Below are positions 7,328-16,149 of a DNA stretch of 53,493 bases, piece after piece. The stretch covers positions 1 through 53,493 of the forward strand of contig CALWYP010000107.1 of the NCBI GenBank assembly GCA_944385795.1. Direction: 5' to 3'. Below the pieces are notes generated by a model that searched no databases, was not told where the DNA came from, and was given only the letters and a program-made list of their open reading frames with translations. The position numbers and the translations under genes were made by a program. Within the stretch, counting starts at the first letter, position 1. Each line of letters opens with the position of its first letter. The stretch is from an uncultured Oscillospiraceae bacterium. Its GTDB lineage: Bacteria; Bacillota; Clostridia; Oscillospirales; Oscillospiraceae.

Positions 7328-9313
7328 ATGGCAAAAAGGACTAACCCCGAATACGGGAACGAAAGCATCTCCCAGCTCAAGGGGGAGGACAGGGTGCGGA
7401 AGCGCCCGGCGGTCATATTCGGCTCGGACGGGCTGGAGGGCTGCGAGCACGCGGTGTTCGAGATACTGTCGAACGCCATCGACGAGGCCAGGGCCGGAAA
7501 CGGCAACATTATAACACTCACGCGCTATCTCGACAAGAGCATAGAGTGCGAGGATTTCGGCCGGGGCTGCCCCGTGGACTGGAACCCGGTGGAGCAGCGC
7601 TGGAACTGGGAGCTCGTCTTCTGCGAGCTCTACGCCGGAGGCAAGTACAGGAACAACGACGGCGGCGATTACGAGTACTCCCTGGGCCTCAACGGCCTGG
7701 GCAGCTGCGCCACGCAGTACGCGAGCGAGTACATGGACGTGGTTGTCCGCCGCGACGGGAAGAAGTATACTCTGCACTTTGAAAAGGGCCGCATAGCCGG
7801 CGAATTGAAGACGGAGCCGGCCGACAGGAAAAAGACCGGCACGGACATACGCTGGAGGCCTGACCTCGACGTTTTCACGGACATAGACATCCCGCTGGAG
7901 TATTACCGCGACACGCTCCGCCGCCAGGCCGTCGTAAACGCCGGGGTGACGTTCAGGCTCAAGAACGAAGTCGCCGCCGGGAAGTATGAGAGCGAGGACT
8001 TCTATTACGAAAACGGGATACTCGACTATGTACGCGAGACGGCGGGGGAGGAGACGCTATCCACGCCCTGCTTTATCTCCGCCGAGCGCAAGGGCCGGGA
8101 CAGGCCGGACAAGCCCGAATACAAGGTCAAGCTCTCGGCCGCCTTCTGCTTCTCACGCACGGTGAACATGATCGAGTACTACCACAACAGCTCCTGGCTG
8201 GAGCACGGCGGCGCGCCGGAAAAGGCCGTGCGCAGCGCCTTCGTCTCCGCTGTGGACGCCTATATCAAGCAGGCCGGCAAGTACCAGAAGAACGAGAGCA
8301 AGATAACCTTCCAGGACGTGGCCGACTGCCTTGTGCTGGTTACGAACTGCTTTTCCACCCAGACGAGCTATGAGAACCAGACGAAGAAGGCCATCACCAA
8401 CCGGTTCATACAGGAGGCCATGACGGATTTCCTGCGCGAACAGCTGGGCATCTACTTCATAGAGCACAAGGCCGAGGCCGACCGTGCGGCCGACCAGGTG
8501 CTTATAAACAAGCGCTCGCGCGAGCAGGCCGAGAGCTCCAGGCTCAATATAAAGAAGAAGCTCACGGGCAGCATGGACATCTCCAACCGCGTGCAGAAGT
8601 TCGTCGACTGCCGCAGCCGCGACGTCTCGAAGCGTGAGATATACATCGTCGAGGGCGACAGCGCCATGAGCTCGTGCAAAATGAGCCGCGACGCCGAATT
8701 CCAGGGCATCATGCCCGTGCGCGGCAAGATACTCAACTGCCTCAAGGCCGATTACAGCCGCATCTTCAAAAGCGACGTCATAACCGACCTCGTCAAGGTC
8801 CTCGGCTGCGGGGTGGAGACGCAAAAGCACGTCAAGGAGCTGCCCGCCTTCGAGCTGGACAACCTGCGCTGGAGCAAGATTATAATCTGCACCGACGCGG
8901 ACGTCGACGGCTTCCAGATACGCACGCTGATACTCACAATGCTCTACCGCCTCGCGCCGACGCTGATAAAGGAGGGCTACGTCTACATCGCAGAGAGCCC
9001 GCTCTATGAGATTGAGTCCGGCGGCAGGACCTGGTTTGCGTACTCCGACCGCGAAAAGGCGCAGATAGTGGAGGAGCTGCACGGCGCGAAGGCCAGCATC
9101 AACCGCTCAAAGGGCCTGGGCGAGAACGACCCGGAGATGATGTGGCTGACCACCATGAACCCGGAGACGCGGCGGCTTATCCGCGTAATGCCCGAGGACG
9201 CCGAGCGCACGGCGCAGGTCTTCGACCTGCTGCTGGGCGACGACCTGCAGGGCAGGAAAAGGCACATATCCGAATTCGGCAGCCAGTATCTTGACCTGGC
9301 TGACATATCCTGA
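7328..9313 (+). CDS. parE: Type IIA topoisomerase B subunit (topoisomerase IV ParE-like)
   Basis: The ATPase/TOPRIM subunit of a type IIA topoisomerase that decatenates or relaxes DNA. The GHKL ATPase domain is N-terminal (EILSNAIDEA). The TOPRIM domain has VEGDSA with its Glu at about residue 442 and TDADVDG at 522-528, so both metal-binding motifs are intact. The family motifs RKRPGMYIGS and GGLHGVG are altered to RKRPAVIFGSDG and LGLNGLG, marking a divergent clade. The 661-aa length is normal. The ATG at 7328 is preferred over an in-frame TTG at 7301 because GAGGG lies 11 bases upstream. It is co-directional with its partner A subunit at 9623. Confidence 0.88.
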   Translation: MAKRTNPEYGNESISQLKGEDRVRKRPAVIFGSDGLEGCEHAVFEILSNAIDEARAGNGNIITLTRYLDKSIECEDFGRGCPVDWNPVEQRWNWELVFCELYAGGKYRNNDGGDYEYSLGLNGLGSCATQYASEYMDVVVRRDGKKYTLHFEKGRIAGELKTEPADRKKTGTDIRWRPDLDVFTDIDIPLEYYRDTLRRQAVVNAGVTFRLKNEVAAGKYESEDFYYENGILDYVRETAGEETLSTPCFISAERKGRDRPDKPEYKVKLSAAFCFSRTVNMIEYYHNSSWLEHGGAPEKAVRSAFVSAVDAYIKQAGKYQKNESKITFQDVADCLVLVTNCFSTQTSYENQTKKAITNRFIQEAMTDFLREQLGIYFIEHKAEADRAADQVLINKRSREQAESSRLNIKKKLTGSMDISNRVQKFVDCRSRDVSKREIYIVEGDSAMSSCKMSRDAEFQGIMPVRGKILNCLKADYSRIFKSDVITDLVKVLGCGVETQKHVKELPAFELDNLRWSKIIICTDADVDGFQIRTLILTMLYRLAPTLIKEGYVYIAESPLYEIESGGRTWFAYSDREKAQIVEELHGAKASINRSKGLGENDPEMMWLTTMNPETRRLIRVMPEDAERTAQVFDLLLGDDLQGRKRHISEFGSQYLDLADIS

Positions 9314-9325
9314 GGGGGTATACAT

Positions 9326-9622
9326 ATGGACATCAAAACTACGCGCAAGGTCGTGCTGGTGGGCTTCACCGTCTGCATCTTCGCAAGCATCATAGGCCTG
9401 CTTTTCGGAGCGGGCAACCCGGAGCTCTCCAATTATATGCTGATAGTGGCGGTAATAGTGCTGCTTTTCACGGCGGCCGTAATCATGAAGTACGCGCGCT
9501 GCCCCTGGTGCGGCGGCTCGCTGCTGCGCAAGTTCTTCAAGCTGGAGGTCTGCCCGCACTGCCACCGCAACCTGACCACGGGCAAGAAGAAAAAAGGCCA
9601 CGGCGGCAGGGGAAGGAAGTAA
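9326..9622 (+). CDS. Small membrane protein with zinc ribbon
   Basis: A 98-aa protein with two transmembrane helices (about residues 10-30 and 37-55) followed by a cytoplasmic zinc ribbon, CPWC..(about 15)..CPHC, and a lysine/glycine-rich basic tail. I do not recognise a named family. It sits between the topoisomerase B and A genes, 12 bases after the first and directly abutting the second (stop TAA, then ATG). It is therefore co-transcribed with both, but a role in topology is not shown. A paralogue-like architecture (membrane helices plus zinc ribbon) recurs at 16150-16554. Confidence 0.8.
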   Translation: MDIKTTRKVVLVGFTVCIFASIIGLLFGAGNPELSNYMLIVAVIVLLFTAAVIMKYARCPWCGGSLLRKFFKLEVCPHCHRNLTTGKKKKGHGGRGRK

Positions 9623-11872
9623 ATGGCTCGCAAAAGCAAGAAAACGCCCGAAACGCAAAAGAGGGGCGCGGCGGCCGGAAACGTCATGGGCCTGAGGGCG
9701 GAGGTGCTCGAGCAGCCGATAACCGAGACGCTTGAGACTAACTATATGCCCTACGCCATGAGCGTGATAGTCTCCCGCGCCATACCCGAGATAGACGGCT
9801 TCAAGCCCAGCCACCGCAAGCTGCTCTACACCATGTACAAGATGGGGCTGCTGAGCGGCGCGCGCACGAAGAGCGCCAACATCGTCGGCCAGACCATGCG
9901 CCTGAACCCTCACGGCGACGCGGCCATATACGAGACTATGGTGCGCCTCACGCGCGGCTGCGAGGCGCTGAACGTGCCCTTCGTGGACAGCAAGGGCAGC
10001 TTCGGCAAGGTCTACTCGCGCGACATGGCCTACGCCGCCTCGCGCTATACCGAGGCCAAGCTCGCGCCTATCTGCGCGGAGCTCTTCGGCGACATAGACA
10101 AGGATACGGTGGACTTCGCCGACAACTACGACGGCACGATGAAGGAGCCGGCGCTGCTGCCAACCGCCTTTCCCAACGTGCTGGTGAGCGCCAACACGGG
10201 CATCGCCGTCGGCATGGCCAGCCAGATCTGCGGCTTCAACCTCACCGAAGTCTGCGAGACGGCGATAAACTACATCCGCGACCCGGACTGCGACCTCATG
10301 ACCACTCTGCCCGCCCCGGATTTCCCGACGGGCGGCGAGATAGTCATGGACACGGAGGCCATGCGCGAGATATACCGCACGGGCCGCGGCAGCTTCAAGG
10401 TACGCGCGCGCTGGCGCTATGACGCCAAGTCCAATATCATCGAGGTCTATGAGATACCATACACCGCTACGGTGGAGGCCATCATGGACAAGGTGGCGGA
10501 GCTCGTCAAGGCCGGCAAATGCAAGGAGATCGCCGACATGCGCGACGAGACCGACCTCGGCGGCCTAAAGCTCGCCATAGACCTAAAGCGCGGCGCGGAC
10601 CCGGATAAGCTCATGGCGAAGCTCTTTAAGCTCACGCCGCTGATGGATTCCTTCCCCTGCAATTTCAATATCCTGATCGCCGGCACGCCGCGGGTCATGG
10701 GCGTGAGGGAGATACTCGCCGAGTGGACCGCCTGGCGCGCAGAGTGCGTCAAGCGCCGCATATATTTCGACCTCAAGCGCAAGCGCGAGAAGCTGCACCT
10801 GCTCAAGGGCCTGGGGAAGATACTCCTCGACATAGACAAGGCCATCGCCGTAATCCGCGGCACGGAGCGCGAGAGCGACGTGGTGCCCAACCTCATGGAG
10901 GGCTTCGGCATAGACAAGGTCCAGGCCGAATACGTCGCCGAGATCAAGCTCAGGAACATAAACCGCGAGTATATACTCAAGCGCACAGGCGAGACAGAGG
11001 CCCTGGAGGCCGAAATAGCCGCCCTTGAGGACACGCTCTCGAGCAGGCGGAAGATATACGCGGTAATTATAGGCGAGCTCAAGCGCATAATCAAGCAGTA
11101 CCCCTCGCCGCGCAGGACGGGCATCGTCTTCGCCGGGGAACTGCCCGACGACGAAGAGGACGAGGGCGCGCCGGACTACCCCGTGAACGTCTTCATATCC
11201 CGGGAGGGATATCTGAAGAAGATCACGCCGCAGTCCCTGCGCATGTCCTCGGAGCAGAAATACAAGGAGGGCGACGGCCCGCTGCTGCAGTTCGAGGCCA
11301 CAAACAGGGGCGAGATACTTGTCTTCACGGACAAACAGCAGGTCTATAAGGCCCGCCTCGCCGACTTTGAAGACACGAAGGCCAGCCAGCTCGGCGCCTT
11401 CCTCGCCAGCCGCCTCGGCATGGACGAGGGCGAGAGCTTCAAGACCGCGCTCTACGTCGGCGGCTATTCCGGCCAGGCGCTGCTGTGCTTTGAAAACGGT
11501 AAAATAGCGCGCCTGCCGATGAGCGTATACGAGACGAAGACGAACCGCAGGAAACTTGTCAACGCCTATTCGGACAAGAGCCCGCTCGTCAAGGCGCTGC
11601 CGCTCGCGGGCGAGATAGAGTGCGCCGCAATCTCCACCGAGGGAAGGGCGCTCATTTTCAACACCGCTCTCCTGGCCCCGAAGGCCAGCCGCTCCACTCA
11701 GGGCGTCGGCGTTATGACGCTCAAGCCGCGCTACCGCCTCGCGGACGTCGTGCCGCTCTCCGAGACGGGGATAAAGAACCTCGCGCGTTACCGCGTGCGT
11801 TCGCTGCCGGCCGCCGGGGCGCTGCTGAAGGACGAGGACAGGGGAGAGGAGCAAATGTCACTGGAGGTATGA
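9623..11872 (+). CDS. parC: Type IIA topoisomerase A subunit (topoisomerase IV ParC-like)
   Basis: The DNA-cleaving subunit that pairs with the ParE-like protein upstream. The N-terminal winged-helix/tower domains carry the quinolone-region motif GDAAIYETMVRL and the catalytic tyrosine at residue 142 within RYTEAKL. A coiled-coil gate (about 420-500) and a C-terminal beta-pinwheel-like region follow. No clear GyrA-box (QRRGGKG) is visible, which favours topoisomerase IV over gyrase. The 749-aa length fits ParC. The extra basic N-terminus (MARKSKKTPETQKR) is unusual. It begins immediately at the stop of the zinc-ribbon gene. Confidence 0.88.
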   Translation: MARKSKKTPETQKRGAAAGNVMGLRAEVLEQPITETLETNYMPYAMSVIVSRAIPEIDGFKPSHRKLLYTMYKMGLLSGARTKSANIVGQTMRLNPHGDAAIYETMVRLTRGCEALNVPFVDSKGSFGKVYSRDMAYAASRYTEAKLAPICAELFGDIDKDTVDFADNYDGTMKEPALLPTAFPNVLVSANTGIAVGMASQICGFNLTEVCETAINYIRDPDCDLMTTLPAPDFPTGGEIVMDTEAMREIYRTGRGSFKVRARWRYDAKSNIIEVYEIPYTATVEAIMDKVAELVKAGKCKEIADMRDETDLGGLKLAIDLKRGADPDKLMAKLFKLTPLMDSFPCNFNILIAGTPRVMGVREILAEWTAWRAECVKRRIYFDLKRKREKLHLLKGLGKILLDIDKAIAVIRGTERESDVVPNLMEGFGIDKVQAEYVAEIKLRNINREYILKRTGETEALEAEIAALEDTLSSRRKIYAVIIGELKRIIKQYPSPRRTGIVFAGELPDDEEDEGAPDYPVNVFISREGYLKKITPQSLRMSSEQKYKEGDGPLLQFEATNRGEILVFTDKQQVYKARLADFEDTKASQLGAFLASRLGMDEGESFKTALYVGGYSGQALLCFENGKIARLPMSVYETKTNRRKLVNAYSDKSPLVKALPLAGEIECAAISTEGRALIFNTALLAPKASRSTQGVGVMTLKPRYRLADVVPLSETGIKNLARYRVRSLPAAGALLKDEDRGEEQMSLEV

Positions 11873-11876
11873 GCCT

Positions 11877-12743
11877 ATGCAGCACCGCTCCGCAAAGGAA
11901 ATAGCCCGCGAATGGGCGCTTATAGCGCTGGGCGCGGCCAGCTACGCCGTGGGCTACAGCTTTTTCTTCTACCCGAACGGCATAGTGCCCGGCGGCGTCA
12001 CGGGCATAGCCACGATTGTCAACTACCTCACCGGCGCGCCGGTCGGCGTTGTCAGCATGGTGATAAACCTGCCGCTCTTCGCCTTTGGCTGGAAGCACTT
12101 TGGACGGCGGTTCATTCTCTTCAGCTTTGCCGCGACAGTGCTCATCTACGCCTTTGTGGACTCCTTCGCCCTGCTTGACGCCGCGGCGACGGACAATATC
12201 CTCCTGGCGGCGACAATAGGCGCCTGCCTGAACGGCATGGGCCTGGGCTGCTGCTACCTCACCGGCGCGACCACCGGCGGCGTGGACATCGTGGCCAAGG
12301 TGCTCAGGCAGAAGTATCCGTATGTGAACTTCGGCACGCTCATAATGTGCATCAACGTCGTGATTATAGGCGCCTACGGCCTCATCTTCAAGAACTGGGA
12401 GGCCGTGATGTACACAATTATCGCCCAGTTCGTCGTCTCGCGCGCCATAGACACGGTGCTCTACGGCCTGAATACAAGCAAGGTCTGCTACCTCATAAGC
12501 CAGGGCAAGAGCGCGGAGATAGACGACGCCGTAACCAGCACCATGCACCGCGGCGTGACCATACTCTCCGGCCGCGGCGGCTACACCGGCCAGTCGCACG
12601 ACGTGCTTATGTGCGTCATCAAAAAGCGCGAGATAACCGCCCTGCGCAAAATCGTCAAGGCGATAGACCCGGACGCCTTTTTCATCGTCACCGACGCGAG
12701 GGACGTCATAGGGAACGGCTTCGGGAACATAAACGAGGCGTAA
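11877..12743 (+). CDS. YitT family membrane protein (DUF2179)
   Basis: A 288-aa protein with an N-terminal membrane domain of five to six helices and a C-terminal cytoplasmic DUF2179 domain (about residues 200-288, ending in FFIVTDARDVIGNGF). The membrane part contains the glycine-rich PGGVTGIATI and GATTGGVDIVAKVL repeats typical of YitT proteins. Function is not established for the family. The start is 4 bases after the topoisomerase A stop, so it is likely in the same transcript. Confidence 0.9.
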   Translation: MQHRSAKEIAREWALIALGAASYAVGYSFFFYPNGIVPGGVTGIATIVNYLTGAPVGVVSMVINLPLFAFGWKHFGRRFILFSFAATVLIYAFVDSFALLDAAATDNILLAATIGACLNGMGLGCCYLTGATTGGVDIVAKVLRQKYPYVNFGTLIMCINVVIIGAYGLIFKNWEAVMYTIIAQFVVSRAIDTVLYGLNTSKVCYLISQGKSAEIDDAVTSTMHRGVTILSGRGGYTGQSHDVLMCVIKKREITALRKIVKAIDPDAFFIVTDARDVIGNGFGNINEA

Positions 12744-12805
12744 TACGCCGCGGCGGCCGCGGAACGTATTTCAGATTGACCGCGAAGAATCGAGGAGGAA
12801 TGAAA

Positions 12806-13408
12806 ATGGAGACAACGAAGCTGCAAAAGAGCGTGGAATCCCGCGGCTGGAGCTTTAAGAGCTTCGCCACGGGCGCCGAGGCGGCGGAATACCTGACGGG
12901 CGAGCTCGCGGGCGAGACCGTCGGCATAGGCGGCTGCGGCACGGCCGAGGCCATCGGCCTCTACGACAGGCTAAAGGCCGTATGCCCCGACGTGGCCTGG
13001 CACTGGAAGGAAGAGGACATGTACGCCGCGCGCGTGCGCGCCATGAGGGGCGACGCCTACGTCTGCTCCGCCAACGCCGTCGCCGAGACGGGCGAGATCG
13101 TGAATATAGACGGCATGGGCAACCGCCTGGCCGCCACGCTCTTCGGCCACAAGCGCGTGTACATAATAGCCGGGCGCAACAAGCTCTGCCCCGACCTGGA
13201 CGCGGCCATCTACCGCGCGCGCAACGTCGCCGCGCCCCTGCGCGCGCGCAGCATGAACAAGAAGACGCCCTGCGCCGTGGGGGAACTAAAGTGCCACGAC
13301 TGCCGCGCCCCGGAGCGCGTCTGCTGCGGCATGACCATACTGATGTATAAGATGATGGGCATGGAGAAGTGCGAGCTCATCATGATAGACGAGGACCTGG
13401 GCATGTAA
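12806..13408 (+). CDS. LUD domain protein (YkgG/LutC-like)
   Basis: A 200-aa LUD-domain protein with the fold of the LutB/LutC lactate-utilisation family: an N-terminal helical part, the conserved GIGGCGTAEAIGLYD segment and VGELKCHDCRAPERVCCG near the C-terminus. The cysteine cluster (four Cys within about 16 residues) could bind a metal or Fe-S centre. There is no lutA or lutB neighbour, so lactate oxidation cannot be inferred. The second of two adjacent ATGs (12806) is chosen because the GAGGAGG at 12793-12799 is 7 bases away; the ATG at 12800 would be too close. Confidence 0.82.
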   Translation: METTKLQKSVESRGWSFKSFATGAEAAEYLTGELAGETVGIGGCGTAEAIGLYDRLKAVCPDVAWHWKEEDMYAARVRAMRGDAYVCSANAVAETGEIVNIDGMGNRLAATLFGHKRVYIIAGRNKLCPDLDAAIYRARNVAAPLRARSMNKKTPCAVGELKCHDCRAPERVCCGMTILMYKMMGMEKCELIMIDEDLGM

Positions 13409-13443
13409 CACGCCCGCGAGGGCTTTAAGGAAGGAGGCGCGGC

Positions 13444-14643
13444 ATGAAAAGGGCGGCGGCGTTGATATTGGCCATAGCGGCGGCGCTTGCGCTTTCGGGC
13501 TGCGCCTCCATTTTCGACAAGGTGTATTTCCAGAGCGAGGAATTTATCAGCGCGCCGGAAGAGAGCCCGGCGGACGCCGGCCGGGTGGAGGTGGGCAGCT
13601 ACCTCCAGCTCACGCTCGCCATTAACAACCTGGTCAGCGAGCATGGGGAGAGCGTGGTGATACACTTCACCGGCTACGAGGGCGACATAGCCGAGGACCT
13701 GGCCGCCGCATGCCGCGAGGTGAGCACGGGCACGGCCCTGGGCGAGTACGGAGTGGACTATATAAGCTACGACCTGGACAGGATTGTAGCCTACTACGAG
13801 GCGGAGGTGTACGTCTACTATAAGCGCACAGCCGTGGAGTTTGACGAAATCGTCAGCGTGAATACCGAGACAGGGCTCTACGACGCCATTTGCGAGACCC
13901 TGGCGGATATGGGGACGAGCCTCGTCGCCATGGTCGGCGCGTCCAGCGTGGACGAGCAGGCCGTGCTTGACTTCGTGAGCCTGGCCTTCCGCTCCAACCC
14001 CATGGCCTGCGTGGAGGAGCCGGAGGCGGAGGCGAACGTCTACACGGGCGGGGGCTTCCAGCGCATAGTAGAGCTTGAGCTCGACTATGGGGCCACGCCG
14101 GCGGCCATGGCCTCGCGCCAGAGCGTGCTTGAAAACGCTATAGGGCGTATGCTGGACTCTACCGGCAGCGGCGGCGGGGCGCACCTCGCCCTGCAATGCG
14201 CCGTGGCGCTCACCTCCGAGTGCAGGTGGGACGAGGGCGCGCCGGGCACGCTGTGGAGCGCGCTTATGGCCGGGAGCGCGGACAGCGAGGGCATGGCCCT
14301 CGCCTACAAGGCCCTGTGCGACGCCGCGGGCATAGAGTGCCAGGTGGTCGCGGGCAGGTTCGACCGCGCGGAGCACTATTGGAATATTATAACCTTGGAT
14401 TCGGAGAGCTACCACGTCGACGTCTCGCGCGCCGGCGAGCTCGGCTTCGGCGCGACCTTCCTCATGAGCGACGCGCAGATGTGGGGCAGCTATTGGTGGG
14501 ACGACCAGTATTACCCTGAATGTTCCGGCAGCCTCAGCTATTCCGCACTGGTTGGCGGAGGCCCGGCCGAAAGCGCCGGGCCGGAGGAGAGCCCGCCGCC
14601 GGAGACGCCGGCGGAGGAGAGCGCGCCGCCGCAGGAGGCTTGA
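13444..14643 (+). CDS. Lipoprotein with degenerate transglutaminase-like domain
   Basis: A 399-aa secreted lipoprotein with a signal peptide ending in the lipobox LSGC (Cys20), a mostly unassigned middle, and a transglutaminase-like core at about residues 255-345. In that core His311 (EHYWN) and Asp326 (YHVDVS) occupy the expected catalytic positions. The nucleophile position in the DSEGMALAYKAL helix is Ser281 instead of Cys. The tail is Pro/Glu-rich low complexity. It is therefore a pseudo-enzyme or a serine variant, perhaps a wall-associated binding protein. It follows the LUD gene by 35 bases after an AAGGAGG site. Confidence 0.78.
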   Translation: MKRAAALILAIAAALALSGCASIFDKVYFQSEEFISAPEESPADAGRVEVGSYLQLTLAINNLVSEHGESVVIHFTGYEGDIAEDLAAACREVSTGTALGEYGVDYISYDLDRIVAYYEAEVYVYYKRTAVEFDEIVSVNTETGLYDAICETLADMGTSLVAMVGASSVDEQAVLDFVSLAFRSNPMACVEEPEAEANVYTGGGFQRIVELELDYGATPAAMASRQSVLENAIGRMLDSTGSGGGAHLALQCAVALTSECRWDEGAPGTLWSALMAGSADSEGMALAYKALCDAAGIECQVVAGRFDRAEHYWNIITLDSESYHVDVSRAGELGFGATFLMSDAQMWGSYWWDDQYYPECSGSLSYSALVGGGPAESAGPEESPPPETPAEESAPPQEA

Positions 14644-14668
14644 CATTTCCCCGCAAATATGTTTAAAT
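14640..14668 (+). promoter_or_regulatory. Promoter of a 19-codon mini-ORF
   Basis: A perfect -35 TTGACA (14640-14645) overlaps the stop codon of the lipoprotein gene. It is followed by a 17-bp spacer and TTAAAT (14663-14668). The -10 is imperfect (4 of 6). Confidence 0.5.
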
Positions 14669-14683
14669 GTGCCCAAAGGAGAA

Positions 14684-14743
14684 ATGGCAAGCGCTATGGA
14701 CGACGGCTCATCTAACTGTCATCAAATTGAACACCGCTTATGA
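14684..14743 (+). CDS. 19-aa mini-ORF, possible leader peptide
   Basis: An ATG preceded by AAAGGAG (14675-14681) opens a 19-codon frame ending in TGA at 14741-14743. The peptide is rich in polar residues (two Asp, three Ser, two His) with a single Cys and ends in HRL. The terminator stem begins on the next base. Promoter, ribosome site, tiny frame and terminator fit a leader-peptide attenuator for the downstream CNNM gene, or a free-standing micropeptide gene. There is no run of a single amino acid that would name a signal. Confidence 0.45.
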   Translation: MASAMDDGSSNCHQIEHRL

Positions 14744-14780
14744 CGCGCGCGCCCCTGGCTCCAGGGGGGCGGGCGTTTTT
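14744..14780 (+). terminator. Terminator directly after the mini-ORF
   Basis: The stem CGCGCGCCCCTGG pairs with CCAGG..GCGGGCG with a small bulge and is followed by TTTTT at 14776-14780. It starts immediately after the mini-ORF stop and lies 140 bases before the CNNM start. The remaining 14781-14919 holds a palindromic GC hairpin (near 14859-14876) and the AGGAGG ribosome site of the next gene. Confidence 0.75.
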
Positions 14781-14919
14781 GCGCTTTTTAGCGGGCTGGC
14801 CGCCCCGGAAAGGGAGGCGCGCGGGCGTGGCCGCCGGGGTTTATTTTACGCCGTTCCCGCCGGGATCCCGGCGGATAATTTAAATAGTTTTGTTTTGATC
14901 ACTCAGGAGGGTAAATAAT

Positions 14920-16029
14920 TTGGACACCACATTGATTTGGCAGCTGGTTCTTCAGGTCGTGCTCATCGCCTGCAACGCGGTATTCGCCTGCGCGGAAATC
15001 GCGGTCATATCTGTCAAGGACGCCAGGCTCGACCAGCTCATAGCCGACGGCAGCAAGGCCGCCGTAAAGCTCAAAAAGCTGACGGAACAGCCCGAGCGTT
15101 TCCTCTCGACCATCCAGATAGCGATAACGCTTTCCGGCTACCTCGGCTCCGCCGCCGCGGCGACCAATTTCGCGGGCATGATAGCCGACGGGCTCATATC
15201 GCTCGGCGTGGGGATAAACCGCGCCACGCTGGTGAGCATAGGCGTAGTCCTGGTTACCATTATCCTCTCCTACATTACGCTCATATTCGGCGAGCTGGTG
15301 CCCAAGCGCCTGGCCATGAAGAACCCGGAGGGCGTGTCGCTCAAGCTGGCCGGTATGCTCTACGGCATAAGCAAGGTTTTCAAGCCCATAGTCAGCCTGC
15401 TCAGCGTCTCTGTGAACGGCGTGCTCCGGCTCATCGGCGTAGACCCGCACAGCGAGGAGGACGAGTACAGCGAAGAGGAGATACGCATGATGGCCGTCGC
15501 CGGGAGCCAGAAGGGCTCCATAGGCGAGGAGGAGAACGAGTTCATCCAGAACATATTCGAGTTCGACGACCAGAGCGCCGAGGCCTTCTGCACCCACCGC
15601 ACGCAGATGAGCGTGCTGTGGGCCGAAGAGGGCACGGAGGAATGGGAGAAGGAGATTTTCTCCTCCCGCCACTCCCTCTACCCGGTTTGCCAGGATACGA
15701 CCGACAAGGTCGTGGGCGTGCTGGACATCAAGGACTATTTCGCCCTCTCGCCGCGCAGCGCCGAGCGCGCTATGGCCGAGTGCGTAAAGCCCGCCTACTT
15801 CGTGCCGGACTCCATAAAGGCCGACGTGCTTTTCGAGCGTATGCGCCGGCTCAAGAAACGCCTCGCCGTGGTGCTTGACGAGTACGGCGGCGTGACCGGC
15901 ATAGTCACGATCAACGACCTGCTGGAGCTGCTTGTCGGCGACCTGGAGGGCGGGGACGCGGAGAAGCCCGCGGCCCGGGAGGGCGTAAATACGCAGACGG
16001 CGGAAATCCGGCAGGGCGAAGAAGAGTAA
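14920..16029 (+). CDS. CNNM/HlyC-CorC family membrane protein, truncated C-terminus
   Basis: A 369-aa protein with an N-terminal CNNM (DUF21) membrane domain (about residues 1-190, four helices with the FGELVPKRLA signature). The acidic linker EEDEYSEEEI follows, and then a CBS pair (about 205-340) with GGVTGIVTINDLLELLVG. The family usually ends in a CorC_HlyC domain of about 80 residues. Here only a ~27-residue charged tail follows the second CBS, so that domain is missing. Relatives are linked to Mg2+/Co2+ transport. The TTG start is supported by AGGAGG 9 bases upstream. Confidence 0.88.
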   Translation: MDTTLIWQLVLQVVLIACNAVFACAEIAVISVKDARLDQLIADGSKAAVKLKKLTEQPERFLSTIQIAITLSGYLGSAAAATNFAGMIADGLISLGVGINRATLVSIGVVLVTIILSYITLIFGELVPKRLAMKNPEGVSLKLAGMLYGISKVFKPIVSLLSVSVNGVLRLIGVDPHSEEDEYSEEEIRMMAVAGSQKGSIGEEENEFIQNIFEFDDQSAEAFCTHRTQMSVLWAEEGTEEWEKEIFSSRHSLYPVCQDTTDKVVGVLDIKDYFALSPRSAERAMAECVKPAYFVPDSIKADVLFERMRRLKKRLAVVLDEYGGVTGIVTINDLLELLVGDLEGGDAEKPAAREGVNTQTAEIRQGEEE

Positions 16030-16149
16030 ATTCACAGATTATTGATAAATAATCCCGCTCCCGGTGCTATCATATTTTAGTTGATAATTGCGCCTTTGCG
16101 CCCCGGCACTCCTGCGCCGGCTGGCGGCGAAGCGTTGAAAGGTGATACG

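Noticed and set aside
12347-12805. Long N-terminal extension of the LUD protein into yitT
   Set aside because: It overlaps yitT in another frame, is Arg-rich low complexity and has no ribosome site; ATG 12806 with GAGGAGG is convincing.
14684-14743. MgtL-like Mg2+ leader
   Set aside because: The peptide has no proline and only two adjacent acidic residues, so the MgtL destabilisation mechanism cannot be claimed.
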